Shown here: positions 1 through 5,643 of the stretch, in pieces | Layout of the letters: each line of letters opens with the position of its first letter | Position numbering within the stretch: position 1 is the first letter of the stretch | From: Bryobacterales bacterium | Lineage (GTDB): Bacteria; Acidobacteriota; Terriglobia; Bryobacterales; Bryobacteraceae | DNA length: 7,007 nucleotides | Direction of reading: 5' to 3' | Assembly (NCBI GenBank): GCA_016880505.1 | Contig: JAEHDI010000511.1 | Coordinates: 1 to 7,007, forward strand | The notes under the pieces: generated by a model | Database searches by the model: none | What the model was told of the DNA's origin: nothing | The model's input: the letters and a program-made list of their open reading frames with translations, nothing else | Position numbers and translations under genes: made by a program

Positions 1-1518
1 CAGAGCGAGGAGACCACCAGACAAAACCGCTGTTACAGGAACATTGAGACAAGCCTGTACTTCTTCAACGGAACGGAGCGTGGGATCACGGCTATCGACG
101 AAGAAGGCCAGCCCGACACTCATGGCGGCCGCTAGCGCGGCAGCCAGAAACATGAGTTTCGCCTTACCCGGTCCATTCGGGGCGAACGGAGCTGTTGCTG
201 CCTCAGCGATCGCGACGTTCAAAATCCTGTGACGGTCCAGTTCATCCGAAATCCGCGCATCCTCCTGCTTTTTTGCGTAGTTCAGGTAGTTCTCTTTTGC
301 AAGATTCACCTGCCGCATCAGCTCCTCAGAGGCGATCTCCATCTGGGTCAACTTCTGGGTTTTCTTGCCGTACTCGGCAAGCACGAACCCGACAGAGTCA
401 GCGCGTGCACGCAGTCCGGACAATTCGGCTCTGGCTTTCATCAGCTCCGACCTGATCCAATCATGAGTGGGGTCTCTGTCAGTCACTTCCTCCGTCGGGG
501 GAGCCTTCTCGTGACTTTCGATAGCCTGCTGCGTCTGGGCGATTTGATTCTCGATAATCTGAAGCTCCGGGTAACCCGGTTGAAACAGGCGCATCAACTC
601 CGTGCGCTTGAGTTGCAGCTCCAGAAGCTTGGTTCGCAGATCCTCCAGCGCTCTTGACGACGTTCGGATCTGTGTGACTGTTCTCGCCGGAACGGATGCG
701 CTGAGCTTCTCCAATGCCTGGATCCGCTCTTCGGCGACCGCGATACTAGCTTTGTTCAGCTCACCGTCCGCCTCGAATTGCACCATTCTCTGAAGCGTTG
801 CCTCCTTCATCAACTGTGGTGACGCAGCCTCAGGATCGGACGCAATAGCGCTCAACCGTGCCTCGAGCCGGCGAAGCCCCTGGCGGTACTGCTCGGCTTG
901 CTCTCGGAAGAACTCATATGCACCGCGCGGCCGGTGCATTTCCGTATGTTTCTCGAGATACGCTGCTGCGAGGGTGTTCAGCACGCGAGCCGACTCCTCT
1001 GGATCCGCGCTTCGATACGCCAGTCTCATGAGCGTCGACTGCCGCATTGGCTCCGCTTCAAGTTGGCTGTCAAGCTTCGATACGGCGGCGGCGATTAACG
1101 CCTCTTGACTGGGAGGAGTCTGGCGAAGGAAAGATCCAAGCAGAGAAGGTGAATTAGCTGAAGTACCTTGTTGCTCGTGCAGGCGGCACTTCACCACGAC
1201 ACTGCGTAGAAGATCTCGACTCCGCAACAACTGAAGTTCAGTGTTGATCTCGTCCGGCGAGATGCTCATCAGTGGCCGGGGTGCGGAGGCAGAATCAGAG
1301 GTGACGACAGAATCTACCCGGCCTCGGTTAAACAACAGCTTCAGCTCGGCCTCAAAAGTCTGGGGCTGCGGCAGTACGTAAAGAGCCGCACCTGTCACGA
1401 TGCCGAGAAAGGCGGAGATGATGAGACGCGAACGTCTGAATGCGACATAAACGCAATATCGGAGAGTTGGTACACCAGCTCGATATCTTGGAGGCATCAG
1501 CTTTTTTTGGTCGTCCAT
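1..1518 (-). CDS. GumC/Wzz-like polysaccharide co-polymerase (chain-length determinant), C-terminus outside window
   Basis: Reading the reverse strand from an ATG at 1518 gives 506 codons with no stop up to the window edge. It starts MDDQKKLMPP. A first membrane helix lies at about residues 31-49 (LIISAFLGIVTGAALYVL). A long periplasmic part follows, rich in coiled coil from about residue 200 to 420 (for example REQAEQYRQGLRRLEARL). Then comes the proline-rich stretch APFAPNGPGK and a second membrane helix at about 455-474, followed by a cytoplasmic DSRDPTLRSVEEVQ segment. This two-helix layout and the Pro-rich motif before helix 2 are typical of GumC/EpsF/Wzz-family inner-membrane proteins, which set polymer length and contact the outer-membrane export protein encoded just upstream. 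GAGG about 6 bases before the ATG supports the start. Whether a BY-kinase domain follows cannot be seen; the position of helix 2 is normal for a GumC without or with one. Confidence 0.9.
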   Translation of the reverse strand, partial: MDDQKKLMPPRYRAGVPTLRYCVYVAFRRSRLIISAFLGIVTGAALYVLPQPQTFEAELKLLFNRGRVDSVVTSDSASAPRPLMSISPDEINTELQLLRSRDLLRSVVVKCRLHEQQGTSANSPSLLGSFLRQTPPSQEALIAAAVSKLDSQLEAEPMRQSTLMRLAYRSADPEESARVLNTLAAAYLEKHTEMHRPRGAYEFFREQAEQYRQGLRRLEARLSAIASDPEAASPQLMKEATLQRMVQFEADGELNKASIAVAEERIQALEKLSASVPARTVTQIRTSSRALEDLRTKLLELQLKRTELMRLFQPGYPELQIIENQIAQTQQAIESHEKAPPTEEVTDRDPTHDWIRSELMKARAELSGLRARADSVGFVLAEYGKKTQKLTQMEIASEELMRQVNLAKENYLNYAKKQEDARISDELDRHRILNVAIAEAATAPFAPNGPGKAKLMFLAAALAAAMSVGLAFFVDSRDPTLRSVEEVQACLNVPVTAVLSGGLLAL

Positions 1519-1541
1519 GAGTGGCCTCGATACAATGGAAG

Positions 1542-1557
1542 GGTGATCGATTTCACC
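1542..1557 (-). other. Small inverted repeat between export and co-polymerase genes
   Basis: GGTGA (1542-1546) and TCACC (1553-1557) are perfect complements with a 6-base loop, lying just after the stop of the OPX gene and 23 bases before the co-polymerase start. There is no T-run after it on the reverse strand. It may be a weak mRNA-stabilising or translation-tuning hairpin in the operon transcript, or chance. Confidence 0.25.
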
Positions 1558-1561
1558 ACCG

Positions 1562-2317
1562 CTAAAAGGGGCGGACTGAGGGGCCGATAGTCAAACGTGG
1601 GGTGAAGAGGCGCAATTTACTCAGGGCGCTCTTCGGAATGAACAATAGGTCCCCCGGTTGCAGAAGAAGGTCTTCCTCGAGATTCTTCTTCGCTAGCATA
1701 TTTTTCAGGTTGATTTCCCGCACTTCGGTCCAATCTTCGGCCGTAGTGCGAAATAGCAGTACCTGAGAGTGTTTTGCATCAGCGGTGAATCCCCCGGCGA
1801 TTGCGATCGCCTGCGCAACGGTCGTTGTGCCACGCAAGTCGTACTTCCCTGGGTGTCCAACCTCGCCCGTCGCCATGAAGTACGGCTTTTCGAAGTCCTT
1901 AAGCTCAATCGTTATGGCAGGTTCACGAAGAGTCTTTCCATAGGCAGATACCAATGCGTCGGTCAATTCAGGTACGGTCAGGTTTTGCACGTACAGATCG
2001 CCGACGATTTGGAGTGTGACATAGCCGTCCGGCTGCACCGTCAAAGTCTGGTTGAACGCCGGTACATGGGGGAACGTGACTGTGAAAACGTCCCCGTTTC
2101 TAATTCGATAGCGGGGGTGGCGAGTTTCGAAGGGTGTTGTTGTCGTTCTGGAGGTTCCGGCCGGGCCTGTTGTCTCAACTACTGCCTGTGTGCCGAGCTG
2201 ACCGGTACTTGCCGGTGCGATCGTGGTCGACCGGGAGGTCTTGGTGGTCTGTGGAGTCGCGATAGCTGCTAGAAGTACAAAAATTGTCATGCAAAGAACA
2301 GATCTACGGTAGTTCAT
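1562..2317 (-). CDS. OPX-family polysaccharide export protein (Wza/GumB-like, poly_export + SLBB)
   Basis: This 251-residue protein has an N-terminal hydrophobic signal (MTIFVLLAAIA, residues 10-20), a low-complexity Thr/Ser/Ala linker at about 21-65, and then a polysaccharide-export domain at about 68-140 (RYRIRNGDVFTVTFPHVP, VQPDGYVTLQIVGDLYVQN, LTDALVSAYGK). An SLBB domain at about 144-230 follows (FMATGEVGHPGKYDL, VAQAIAIAGGFTADA, LLLQPGDLLFIPKS). In this family the protein forms the periplasmic/outer-membrane export channel for EPS or capsule. No lipobox cysteine follows the signal; C9 sits before the hydrophobic core, so it looks like a non-lipidated, short GumB/EpsE-like member (Wza itself is about 380 residues). 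GAGGA with a 7-base spacer precedes the ATG at 2317. Co-directional with the co-polymerase 43 bases downstream, its usual partner. Confidence 0.93.
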   Translation of the reverse strand: MNYRRSVLCMTIFVLLAAIATPQTTKTSRSTTIAPASTGQLGTQAVVETTGPAGTSRTTTTPFETRHPRYRIRNGDVFTVTFPHVPAFNQTLTVQPDGYVTLQIVGDLYVQNLTVPELTDALVSAYGKTLREPAITIELKDFEKPYFMATGEVGHPGKYDLRGTTTVAQAIAIAGGFTADAKHSQVLLFRTTAEDWTEVREINLKNMLAKKNLEEDLLLQPGDLLFIPKSALSKLRLFTPRLTIGPSVRPF

Positions 2318-2340
2318 TGCAGCGTCCTCATTTCATTGCT

Positions 2341-2389
2341 TCTGCGACATCAACCTGGGTGCGCCAGGCAGGTCAGGGGAGGTCGCAGA
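2341..2389 (-). promoter_or_regulatory. Two-level hairpin in the leader before the OPX gene
   Basis: The 106-base gap between the RHH gene and the OPX gene contains a perfect 8-bp outer stem, TCTGCGAC (2341-2348) with GTCGCAGA (2382-2389). Inside it is a 5-bp hairpin, CCTGG (2354-2358) with CCAGG (2364-2368). ACCTG (2353-2357) could alternatively pair with CAGGT (2369-2373), so two inner folds are possible. It lies 24 bases before the OPX start codon in the operon mRNA. There is no T-run, so it is a poor intrinsic terminator. It could be a loading or pausing site for the NusG paralogue encoded upstream, an RNA-processing site, or a DNA operator. The structure is seen; the function is inferred. 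Confidence 0.45.
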
Positions 2390-2423
2390 CGGAAATCCTG
2401 CTTTTCGTGGCCGCCCTAGATCA

Positions 2424-2828
2424 TCACGTCGAAACCGGTTCGTGAGTATGGACACTCTCGGCCGCCGGCGGATGGGCTGCGTGGTGAGGCAAAAGGCCCG
2501 ACTGCTTGATTACACGGGCCAGTGCATCGGTTTTCCGATGAAGCGCCATAACGATTCCTGTCAATACTCTGACTGCCTCATCCGTGTTGTCTTCCTGATG
2601 TGATCCGGAGACTGGTCGTCTCAGTTGTGTGAGAACGGCAGGTACTCCGAAAGAGTTGAGCGTTAGCGGGCTCTGGGGGTTGCTGTCGAGCAGGCAGCAC
2701 ACCGTGGACCTGATGAACTCTGAAAGGCTACGGGCGCCGGAGGCGAGGGAAATTGAGCGGAGGGCCTCATATTCCCAGTCGGCCACGCGGAACGTGATCA
2801 GGCGACTTCGTGGATTGAGAATACCCAT
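2424..2828 (-). CDS. Ribbon-helix-helix (CopG/Arc-like) DNA-binding protein of the EPS operon
   Basis: This is a 134-residue protein. Residues 8-48 fit a ribbon-helix-helix fold: a beta strand RLITFRV (9-15), helix A DWEYEALRSISLAS (17-30), a GARS turn (31-34) and helix B LSEFIRSTVCCLL (35-47). Such proteins bind DNA as dimers through the paired strands, here probably through R9, T12 and R14. After a Pro/Ser-rich linker, residues about 81-111 (DEAVRVLTGIVMALHRKTDALARVI) look like an amphipathic helix or coiled coil, perhaps for oligomerisation. The tail is His/Pro-rich. GGAG 9 bases before the ATG at 2828 supports the start. It sits between the NusG paralogue and the export gene, so a repressor or co-regulator of this operon is likely. 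No toxin gene is adjacent, so a toxin-antitoxin role is unlikely. Family is fairly sure from the N-terminus; target sites are unknown. Confidence 0.8.
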   Translation of the reverse strand: MGILNPRSRLITFRVADWEYEALRSISLASGARSLSEFIRSTVCCLLDSNPQSPLTLNSFGVPAVLTQLRRPVSGSHQEDNTDEAVRVLTGIVMALHRKTDALARVIKQSGLLPHHAAHPPAAESVHTHEPVST

Positions 2829-2863
2829 TAGAATTTACTCCAGTGAGTTCCAGTCTTTCGCAG

Positions 2864-2883
2864 CTCCCGGTCAGTGCCGGGAG
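2864..2883 (-). terminator. Hairpin directly after the NusG-paralogue stop codon (attenuator-like)
   Basis: CTCCCGG (2864-2870) and CCGGGAG (2877-2883) form a perfect 7-bp GC-rich stem with a 6-base loop, beginning one base past the stop codon of the upstream gene on the reverse strand. No U-run follows, so it is not a canonical intrinsic terminator. It may be a leaky stop or pause read through when the antiterminator is present, or a 3' mRNA stabiliser. Confidence 0.4.
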
Positions 2884-2884
2884 A

Positions 2885-3520
2885 TTACCAGTCCCTGGAC
2901 GGATGTGCTTCCCCACTTGAGGCCAGAACAGAGGCTGGGACCCCTGGGGTGTGCTCCAAAACACGAATTGTGGCAGGCTGTCCGCCTGTTCGACGGACCG
3001 ACCAACCGTCAATCTCGACCGCCACAGCTCGCTGAAGAAGGGTCAGAGTGACAACCAGGCGATCCGGCTTCTTGAGTCCACTCAGGACACCCTCCAGTCC
3101 GGTGAGCGGTCCTCCGTCGATCACGACCTGGTCGCCCACGCGGGGCACCGGCCATGGATAGGCCGCGAGTCCGGACCTAAGGATTGTTTTGATGGATTCA
3201 ATCTCGTTGTCGTCCACTGGAGCTGGCGTCCGCCCCACGCTGACCATCTTCAATACCCCCGGTGTAGTGAGAATTGGAAGCCAATTCCCTGTCCCGAGCC
3301 GGCAGAACACGTATCCAGGGAACAACGGCAGTTGAAGATCAACTGTTCTGTCAGACCAGCGGTGCCTTGCGTGGTAAAGGGGTAGGAATGGCTCGATCCC
3401 CTTGTTCTGAAGCGCGCAGGAAACCGGCTTCTCATGCCTTGACTTCACACGAACGGCATACCAGCGGTCGAGTACCGGATGGTCGAACTCGGTAGTACTG
3501 TCGTACGTCACTGGCGTCAT
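2885..3520 (-). CDS. Specialised NusG paralogue (LoaP/RfaH/UpxY-type transcription processivity factor)
   Basis: Starting at the ATG at 3520 (AGGA 4 bases upstream) the protein has 211 residues. An NGN domain covers about 19-115 (RWYAVRVKSRHEKPV, FLPLYHARHRWSDR, LPLFPGYVFCRL, TPGVLKMVSVG, EIESIKTIL). It includes the FPGYVF core that packs on RNA polymerase. A KOW domain covers about 125-176 (RVGDQVVIDGGPLTGLEGVLSGL). A 35-residue tail after that is unusual. Housekeeping NusG has conserved neighbours (secE, rplK), absent here; location as first gene of an EPS operon matches LoaP, UpxY and RfaH, which suppress pausing and termination in long polysaccharide or metabolite operons. The open frame extends upstream to 3907, but that 129-residue extension has no domain character and overlaps the probable promoter region, so I reject it. 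The substrate operon is most likely its own. Confidence 0.9.
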   Translation of the reverse strand: MTPVTYDSTTEFDHPVLDRWYAVRVKSRHEKPVSCALQNKGIEPFLPLYHARHRWSDRTVDLQLPLFPGYVFCRLGTGNWLPILTTPGVLKMVSVGRTPAPVDDNEIESIKTILRSGLAAYPWPVPRVGDQVVIDGGPLTGLEGVLSGLKKPDRLVVTLTLLQRAVAVEIDGWSVRRTGGQPATIRVLEHTPGVPASVLASSGEAHPSRDW

Positions 3521-3544
3521 TCGATCCTGGAGGGTACGCACTTC

Positions 3545-3569
3545 GCAAGCTACCGCCCTCTCGGTCCCA
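3545..3569 (-). promoter_or_regulatory. Candidate sigma54 promoter(s) for the NusG-paralogue operon
   Basis: Two overlapping matches to the GG-N10-GC rule lie on the reverse strand. The first (3569-3555) has a good -24 half, TGGGACC, but a poor -12 half, GGGC. The second (3558-3545) has only GG plus a later G in the -24 half but a perfect TTGC in the -12 half. They would start transcription about 22 or 13 bases before the ATG at 3520. The neighbouring gene encodes a sigma54 activator, which gives context. Neither is a strong match to TGGCACG-N4-TTGC, and GG-N10-GC occurs often by chance in GC-rich DNA. Confidence 0.3.
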
Positions 3570-3583
3570 TAGTGTTGCCCGGT

Positions 3584-3613
3584 CCGGAGAAGCCACCCAG
3601 CAGCTTCGGCCGG
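3584..3613 (-). promoter_or_regulatory. Bulged hairpin upstream of the NusG paralogue
   Basis: GAAGC (3589-3593) pairs with GCTTC (3603-3607) around a 9-base loop, and CCGG (3584-3587) pairs with CCGG (3610-3613), leaving A on one side and GG on the other as an internal bulge. If the operon transcript begins upstream of 3613 this would be a leader hairpin 64-93 bases before the start codon. If the sigma54-like motifs are used it is upstream DNA only. Confidence 0.3.
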
Positions 3614-3633
3614 TGTACTCGCATGTGAATGAC

Positions 3634-3660
3634 CAACGTATTCGCTGGCGAATACCGTTG
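3634..3660. promoter_or_regulatory. Long, nearly perfect inverted repeat: probable operator or activator site
   Basis: GTATTCGC (3638-3645) and GCGAATAC (3648-3655) are perfect 8-base arms separated by TG. Allowing one extra C at 3655, the symmetry extends to CAACG (3634-3638) against CGTTG (3656-3660), giving 12 matched pairs. This is the most symmetric DNA element in the control region and is typical of a site for a dimeric regulator. Its centre is about 104-114 bases upstream of the start points predicted from the sigma54-like motifs, the usual distance for an enhancer site bound by a Fis-type HTH activator such as the one encoded divergently. The RHH protein is an alternative binder. If transcribed, it could form a hairpin. 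Confidence 0.55.
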
Positions 3661-3701
3661 TTCTCTGCGCGTGCTTCGCTCCGGACTGTTCGGCGGGGTC
3701 A

Positions 3702-3728
3702 GATATAGGGTTCCAAACAGTCTGGCAA
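3702..3728 (-). promoter_or_regulatory. Weak sigma70-like promoter candidate facing left
   Basis: On the reverse strand TTGCCA (3728-3723) is followed after 15 bases by TATATC (3707-3702). The spacer is short and the -10 matches 4 of 6. If used, the leader before the NusG paralogue would be about 175 bases and would include both hairpins at 3634-3660 and 3584-3613. Confidence 0.18.
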
Positions 3729-3795
3729 CGAGTTAGGCGGCCGGGATGCCGGCCAGCACCCAACCCGAAAACGTCGCTCGATGCGCAAGTGACCC

Positions 3796-3839
3796 CTGTC
3801 TGTCGGCATCGAACTCGCAGGCAGTGCTGTGACAGACGG
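3796..3839. repeat. Inverted repeat with wide loop in the control region
   Basis: CTGTCTGTC (3796-3804) can pair with GACAGACGG (3831-3839): eight Watson-Crick pairs and one T-G wobble, with a 26-base loop. The arms contain a perfect 7-base core, GTCTGTC and GACAGAC. It could be two half-sites for a regulator or a leader hairpin of the rightward gene. Confidence 0.28.
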
Positions 3840-3944
3840 TGGGAACCTTTCCCCAAGAATGTCAAAGGATGGCTGCCGCGAAGGCTCCCTACCGATTGGG
3901 AGCTCATTCGAGGCTAGGGGCGGCTCACGCTAAGTCTGCGTACT

Positions 3945-3966
3945 GGAACCCCTTCGGGTTGGTTCC
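3945..3966 (+). promoter_or_regulatory. UUCG-capped hairpin just upstream of the activator gene
   Basis: GGAACC (3945-3950) and GGTTCC (3961-3966) are perfect arms. Between them CC (3951-3952) and GG (3957-3958) close a TTCG loop, leaving only TT (3959-3960) bulged. In rightward RNA this gives 8 bp capped by a cUUCGg tetraloop, an exceptionally stable loop type. It ends 18 bases before the first ATG of the activator frame, so it could block ribosome access, act as an operator, or end leftover upstream transcription; no T-run follows. Confidence 0.4.
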
Positions 3967-3984
3967 AAGACTCACAGAACGCTT

Positions 3985-5631
3985 ATGCCGTCTATGGTAC
4001 TTCCAAGCCTTGAAATCGGTGTGAATCGTATTGTAATTGAATATAACGCGATGAAAATGTCAGCGGGGTTACAGGGGTCGACGGCACGCTTCCCGGTTGC
4101 GAGGGTCGATGAACATGAGAAGGGGGGTGTCGTCCCAAATGAGGGGTGGGACCCGACCCCCCCGCCGATGGTCAGCGCCCGCGAGGCTCCACTTTCGCCC
4201 ACCGTACTTGTTTTAACGTCACGCGCAGACGTCGCAGCGTACGCGGAAGAGGTACTGGGCTCTGCCGGCGTCCCTGTGAGTGTCATCAATGATGAGGATG
4301 GTGCTCGAACGAGCATAGGCAAGCGGGACAGTAAGATCGGGCTGCTGTTGGTGGATGTCGAGGCGCCTCGAATAGACGGAACGGGCGCCATGCAGCGCAT
4401 ACACTCGGACTGGCCCGAATTGCCCGTCGTGATTCTCTCCGCCGAAAACTCCTCCATAGCCATGGAGGTTGCGTTGGAGCGTGGCGCCTCCGCTTTCGTC
4501 AGACTTCCCGTCCAAAGAGGTGACCTTCTAAACCGTGTCACGGAGTTGCTGAGGGCGCAGCCTGGGCAACTGACGGCGCGAAACGATGCATTCGGTTTGA
4601 GCGCCGGCCCATTCTGTTGCACGAACGCACGAATGCAGGCAATCCGCTCGTCTGTCCGCCGGATAGCCCGTTTCGACGTGCCTGTATTGGTTCTTGGAGA
4701 GAGCGGGGTCGGTAAGGAAGTTCTAGCGCGGCAACTGCATGTGAGTTCTCACCGGGCGGGCAAGCCATTCCTGAAGTTGAATTGCGCCGCCTTCCCGTCA
4801 GAGCTTCTGGAAAGCGAGATGTTCGGCTATGAACGTGGGGCTTTCACGGGAGCCCAAAAGACGACACAGGGCAAGCTGGAGATAGCGGACGGAGGCACGG
4901 TCCTGCTGGACGAAATCGGAGACATGGAATTGCGTCTTCAGGCGAAGCTCCTGCACGTGCTTCAAGACGGCGAATTCCTGCGAGTGGGTGGGCGCGAGCC
5001 GGTACGGGTGAACATCCGGGTCGTTGCTGCTACTCACCAGGACTTGCAGCGTGCGATCGAGGAAGGCCGATTCCGGACTGATTTGTACTATCGCCTCGCA
5101 GTGCTCGCCATTGAGATTCCTCCGCTGCGTGAGCGCCAGGATGAAATCGTCCCTATGGCGGAGTACTTCCTCAGGAAACACTGCATTCCTGGGACGCGAA
5201 GTCCGGGGATCACCGCGGAGTTGCGGGAGGCACTCCTCGCCTACGACTGGCCCGGTAATGTCCGCGAGCTTGAGAACGTCATGCAGAGGCTGTTGGTGCT
5301 GGAGGACACCACGAGCGTCATTCGAGAACTTCAGGCCAACATGCTGAGGAGGTCTGGTAACCGCCGCATGTCCGCGTCGAGCTTGCATGGAAACGAAGGC
5401 GCGCGGCCTGAATCGGCAAGCCGCAGGCGGTCCGCTTTTGAGGAAGCGAACCAGGCGAAGGCCACAATTGAGGCAAAAGCAATCCGGATTGCCTTGAACG
5501 CGACGCATTGGAATCGCAGAAAGGCCGCGGCGCTGCTGAATATCGAGTACAAGACCCTTCTTTACAGAATGAAGAAGCTCGGCATCGATAGTGATTCCGA
5601 CGGTCTTCTTGCCGACTTGAAGCAGGCCTAA
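3985..5631 (+). CDS. Sigma54-dependent activator with degenerate receiver, AAA+ and Fis-type HTH domains
   Basis: The longest frame gives 548 residues. A receiver-like domain spans about 73-190. It keeps the acceptor-position Asp (D124 in LLVDVEAPRIDG) and S152, but where an acidic pair is expected it reads VLVLTSR, and the conserved Lys before Pro is L174. The AAA+ domain (about 205-438) is intact: Walker A GESGVGKE (238-245), the sigma54-contact loop GAFTGA (285-290), Walker B GTVLLDEIGD (304-313), RFRTDLYYRL (362-371) and WPGNVREL (422-429). A Fis-type HTH closes the protein (about 486-534, RRKAAALLNIEYKTLLYRM). It should remodel the sigma54 holoenzyme at promoters from an upstream site. 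The start is uncertain: no good ribosome site precedes 3985, and in-frame ATGs at 4051, 4057 and 4168 (M23, M25, M62) are possible; the first 70 residues have no domain. A start at 4168 would give the usual length of NtrC-like proteins (487 residues). Divergent from the EPS operon, so the likely target is that operon. Confidence 0.93.
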   Translation: MPSMVLPSLEIGVNRIVIEYNAMKMSAGLQGSTARFPVARVDEHEKGGVVPNEGWDPTPPPMVSAREAPLSPTVLVLTSRADVAAYAEEVLGSAGVPVSVINDEDGARTSIGKRDSKIGLLLVDVEAPRIDGTGAMQRIHSDWPELPVVILSAENSSIAMEVALERGASAFVRLPVQRGDLLNRVTELLRAQPGQLTARNDAFGLSAGPFCCTNARMQAIRSSVRRIARFDVPVLVLGESGVGKEVLARQLHVSSHRAGKPFLKLNCAAFPSELLESEMFGYERGAFTGAQKTTQGKLEIADGGTVLLDEIGDMELRLQAKLLHVLQDGEFLRVGGREPVRVNIRVVAATHQDLQRAIEEGRFRTDLYYRLAVLAIEIPPLRERQDEIVPMAEYFLRKHCIPGTRSPGITAELREALLAYDWPGNVRELENVMQRLLVLEDTTSVIRELQANMLRRSGNRRMSASSLHGNEGARPESASRRRSAFEEANQAKATIEAKAIRIALNATHWNRRKAAALLNIEYKTLLYRMKKLGIDSDSDGLLADLKQA

Positions 5632-5643
5632 CGCACCCACCCC

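Larger units (their letters stand above)
3521..3984. other. Divergent control region between the loaP-like operon and the sigma54 activator
   Basis: This 464-base stretch has no convincing gene. Open frames crossing it have no recognisable domain. It holds several inverted repeats and promoter-like sequences, listed separately: GG-N10-GC motifs facing left, a hairpin at 3584-3613, a strong inverted repeat at 3634-3660, a wide inverted repeat at 3796-3839 and a UUCG-capped hairpin at 3945-3966. It must carry the promoter of the left operon, and perhaps that of the activator gene. Confidence 0.75.

Noticed and set aside
1502..1508. Seven-A run near the start of the co-polymerase gene as a phase-variation or slippage site
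   Set aside because: The run is short, encodes a plausible DQKKL start, and the frame is open throughout; no evidence of slippage.
1769..2272. 167-residue rightward open frame opposite the OPX gene
   Set aside because: It is antisense to a well-conserved export protein, and its Arg/Cys-rich translation resembles no family.
2424..2828. RHH protein as the antitoxin of a toxin-antitoxin pair
   Set aside because: No small toxin gene is adjacent; both neighbours are EPS genes with clear identities.
3521..3907. 129-residue N-terminal extension of the NusG-paralogue frame up to an ATG at 3907
   Set aside because: The extension has no domain or family character, the NGN domain begins only about 19 residues after the ATG at 3520, which has an AGGA ribosome site, and the extension would cover the inverted repeats of the control region.
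3917..3932. GG-N10-GC sequence upstream of the activator as a sigma54 promoter
   Set aside because: Only the invariant dinucleotides and a few other bases match, in a G-rich run where chance matches are expected.
4798..5640. 280-residue open frame opposite the activator gene
   Set aside because: It is antisense to the conserved AAA+ and HTH domains, and its translation shows no domain; it follows from GC-rich codon bias in the real gene.
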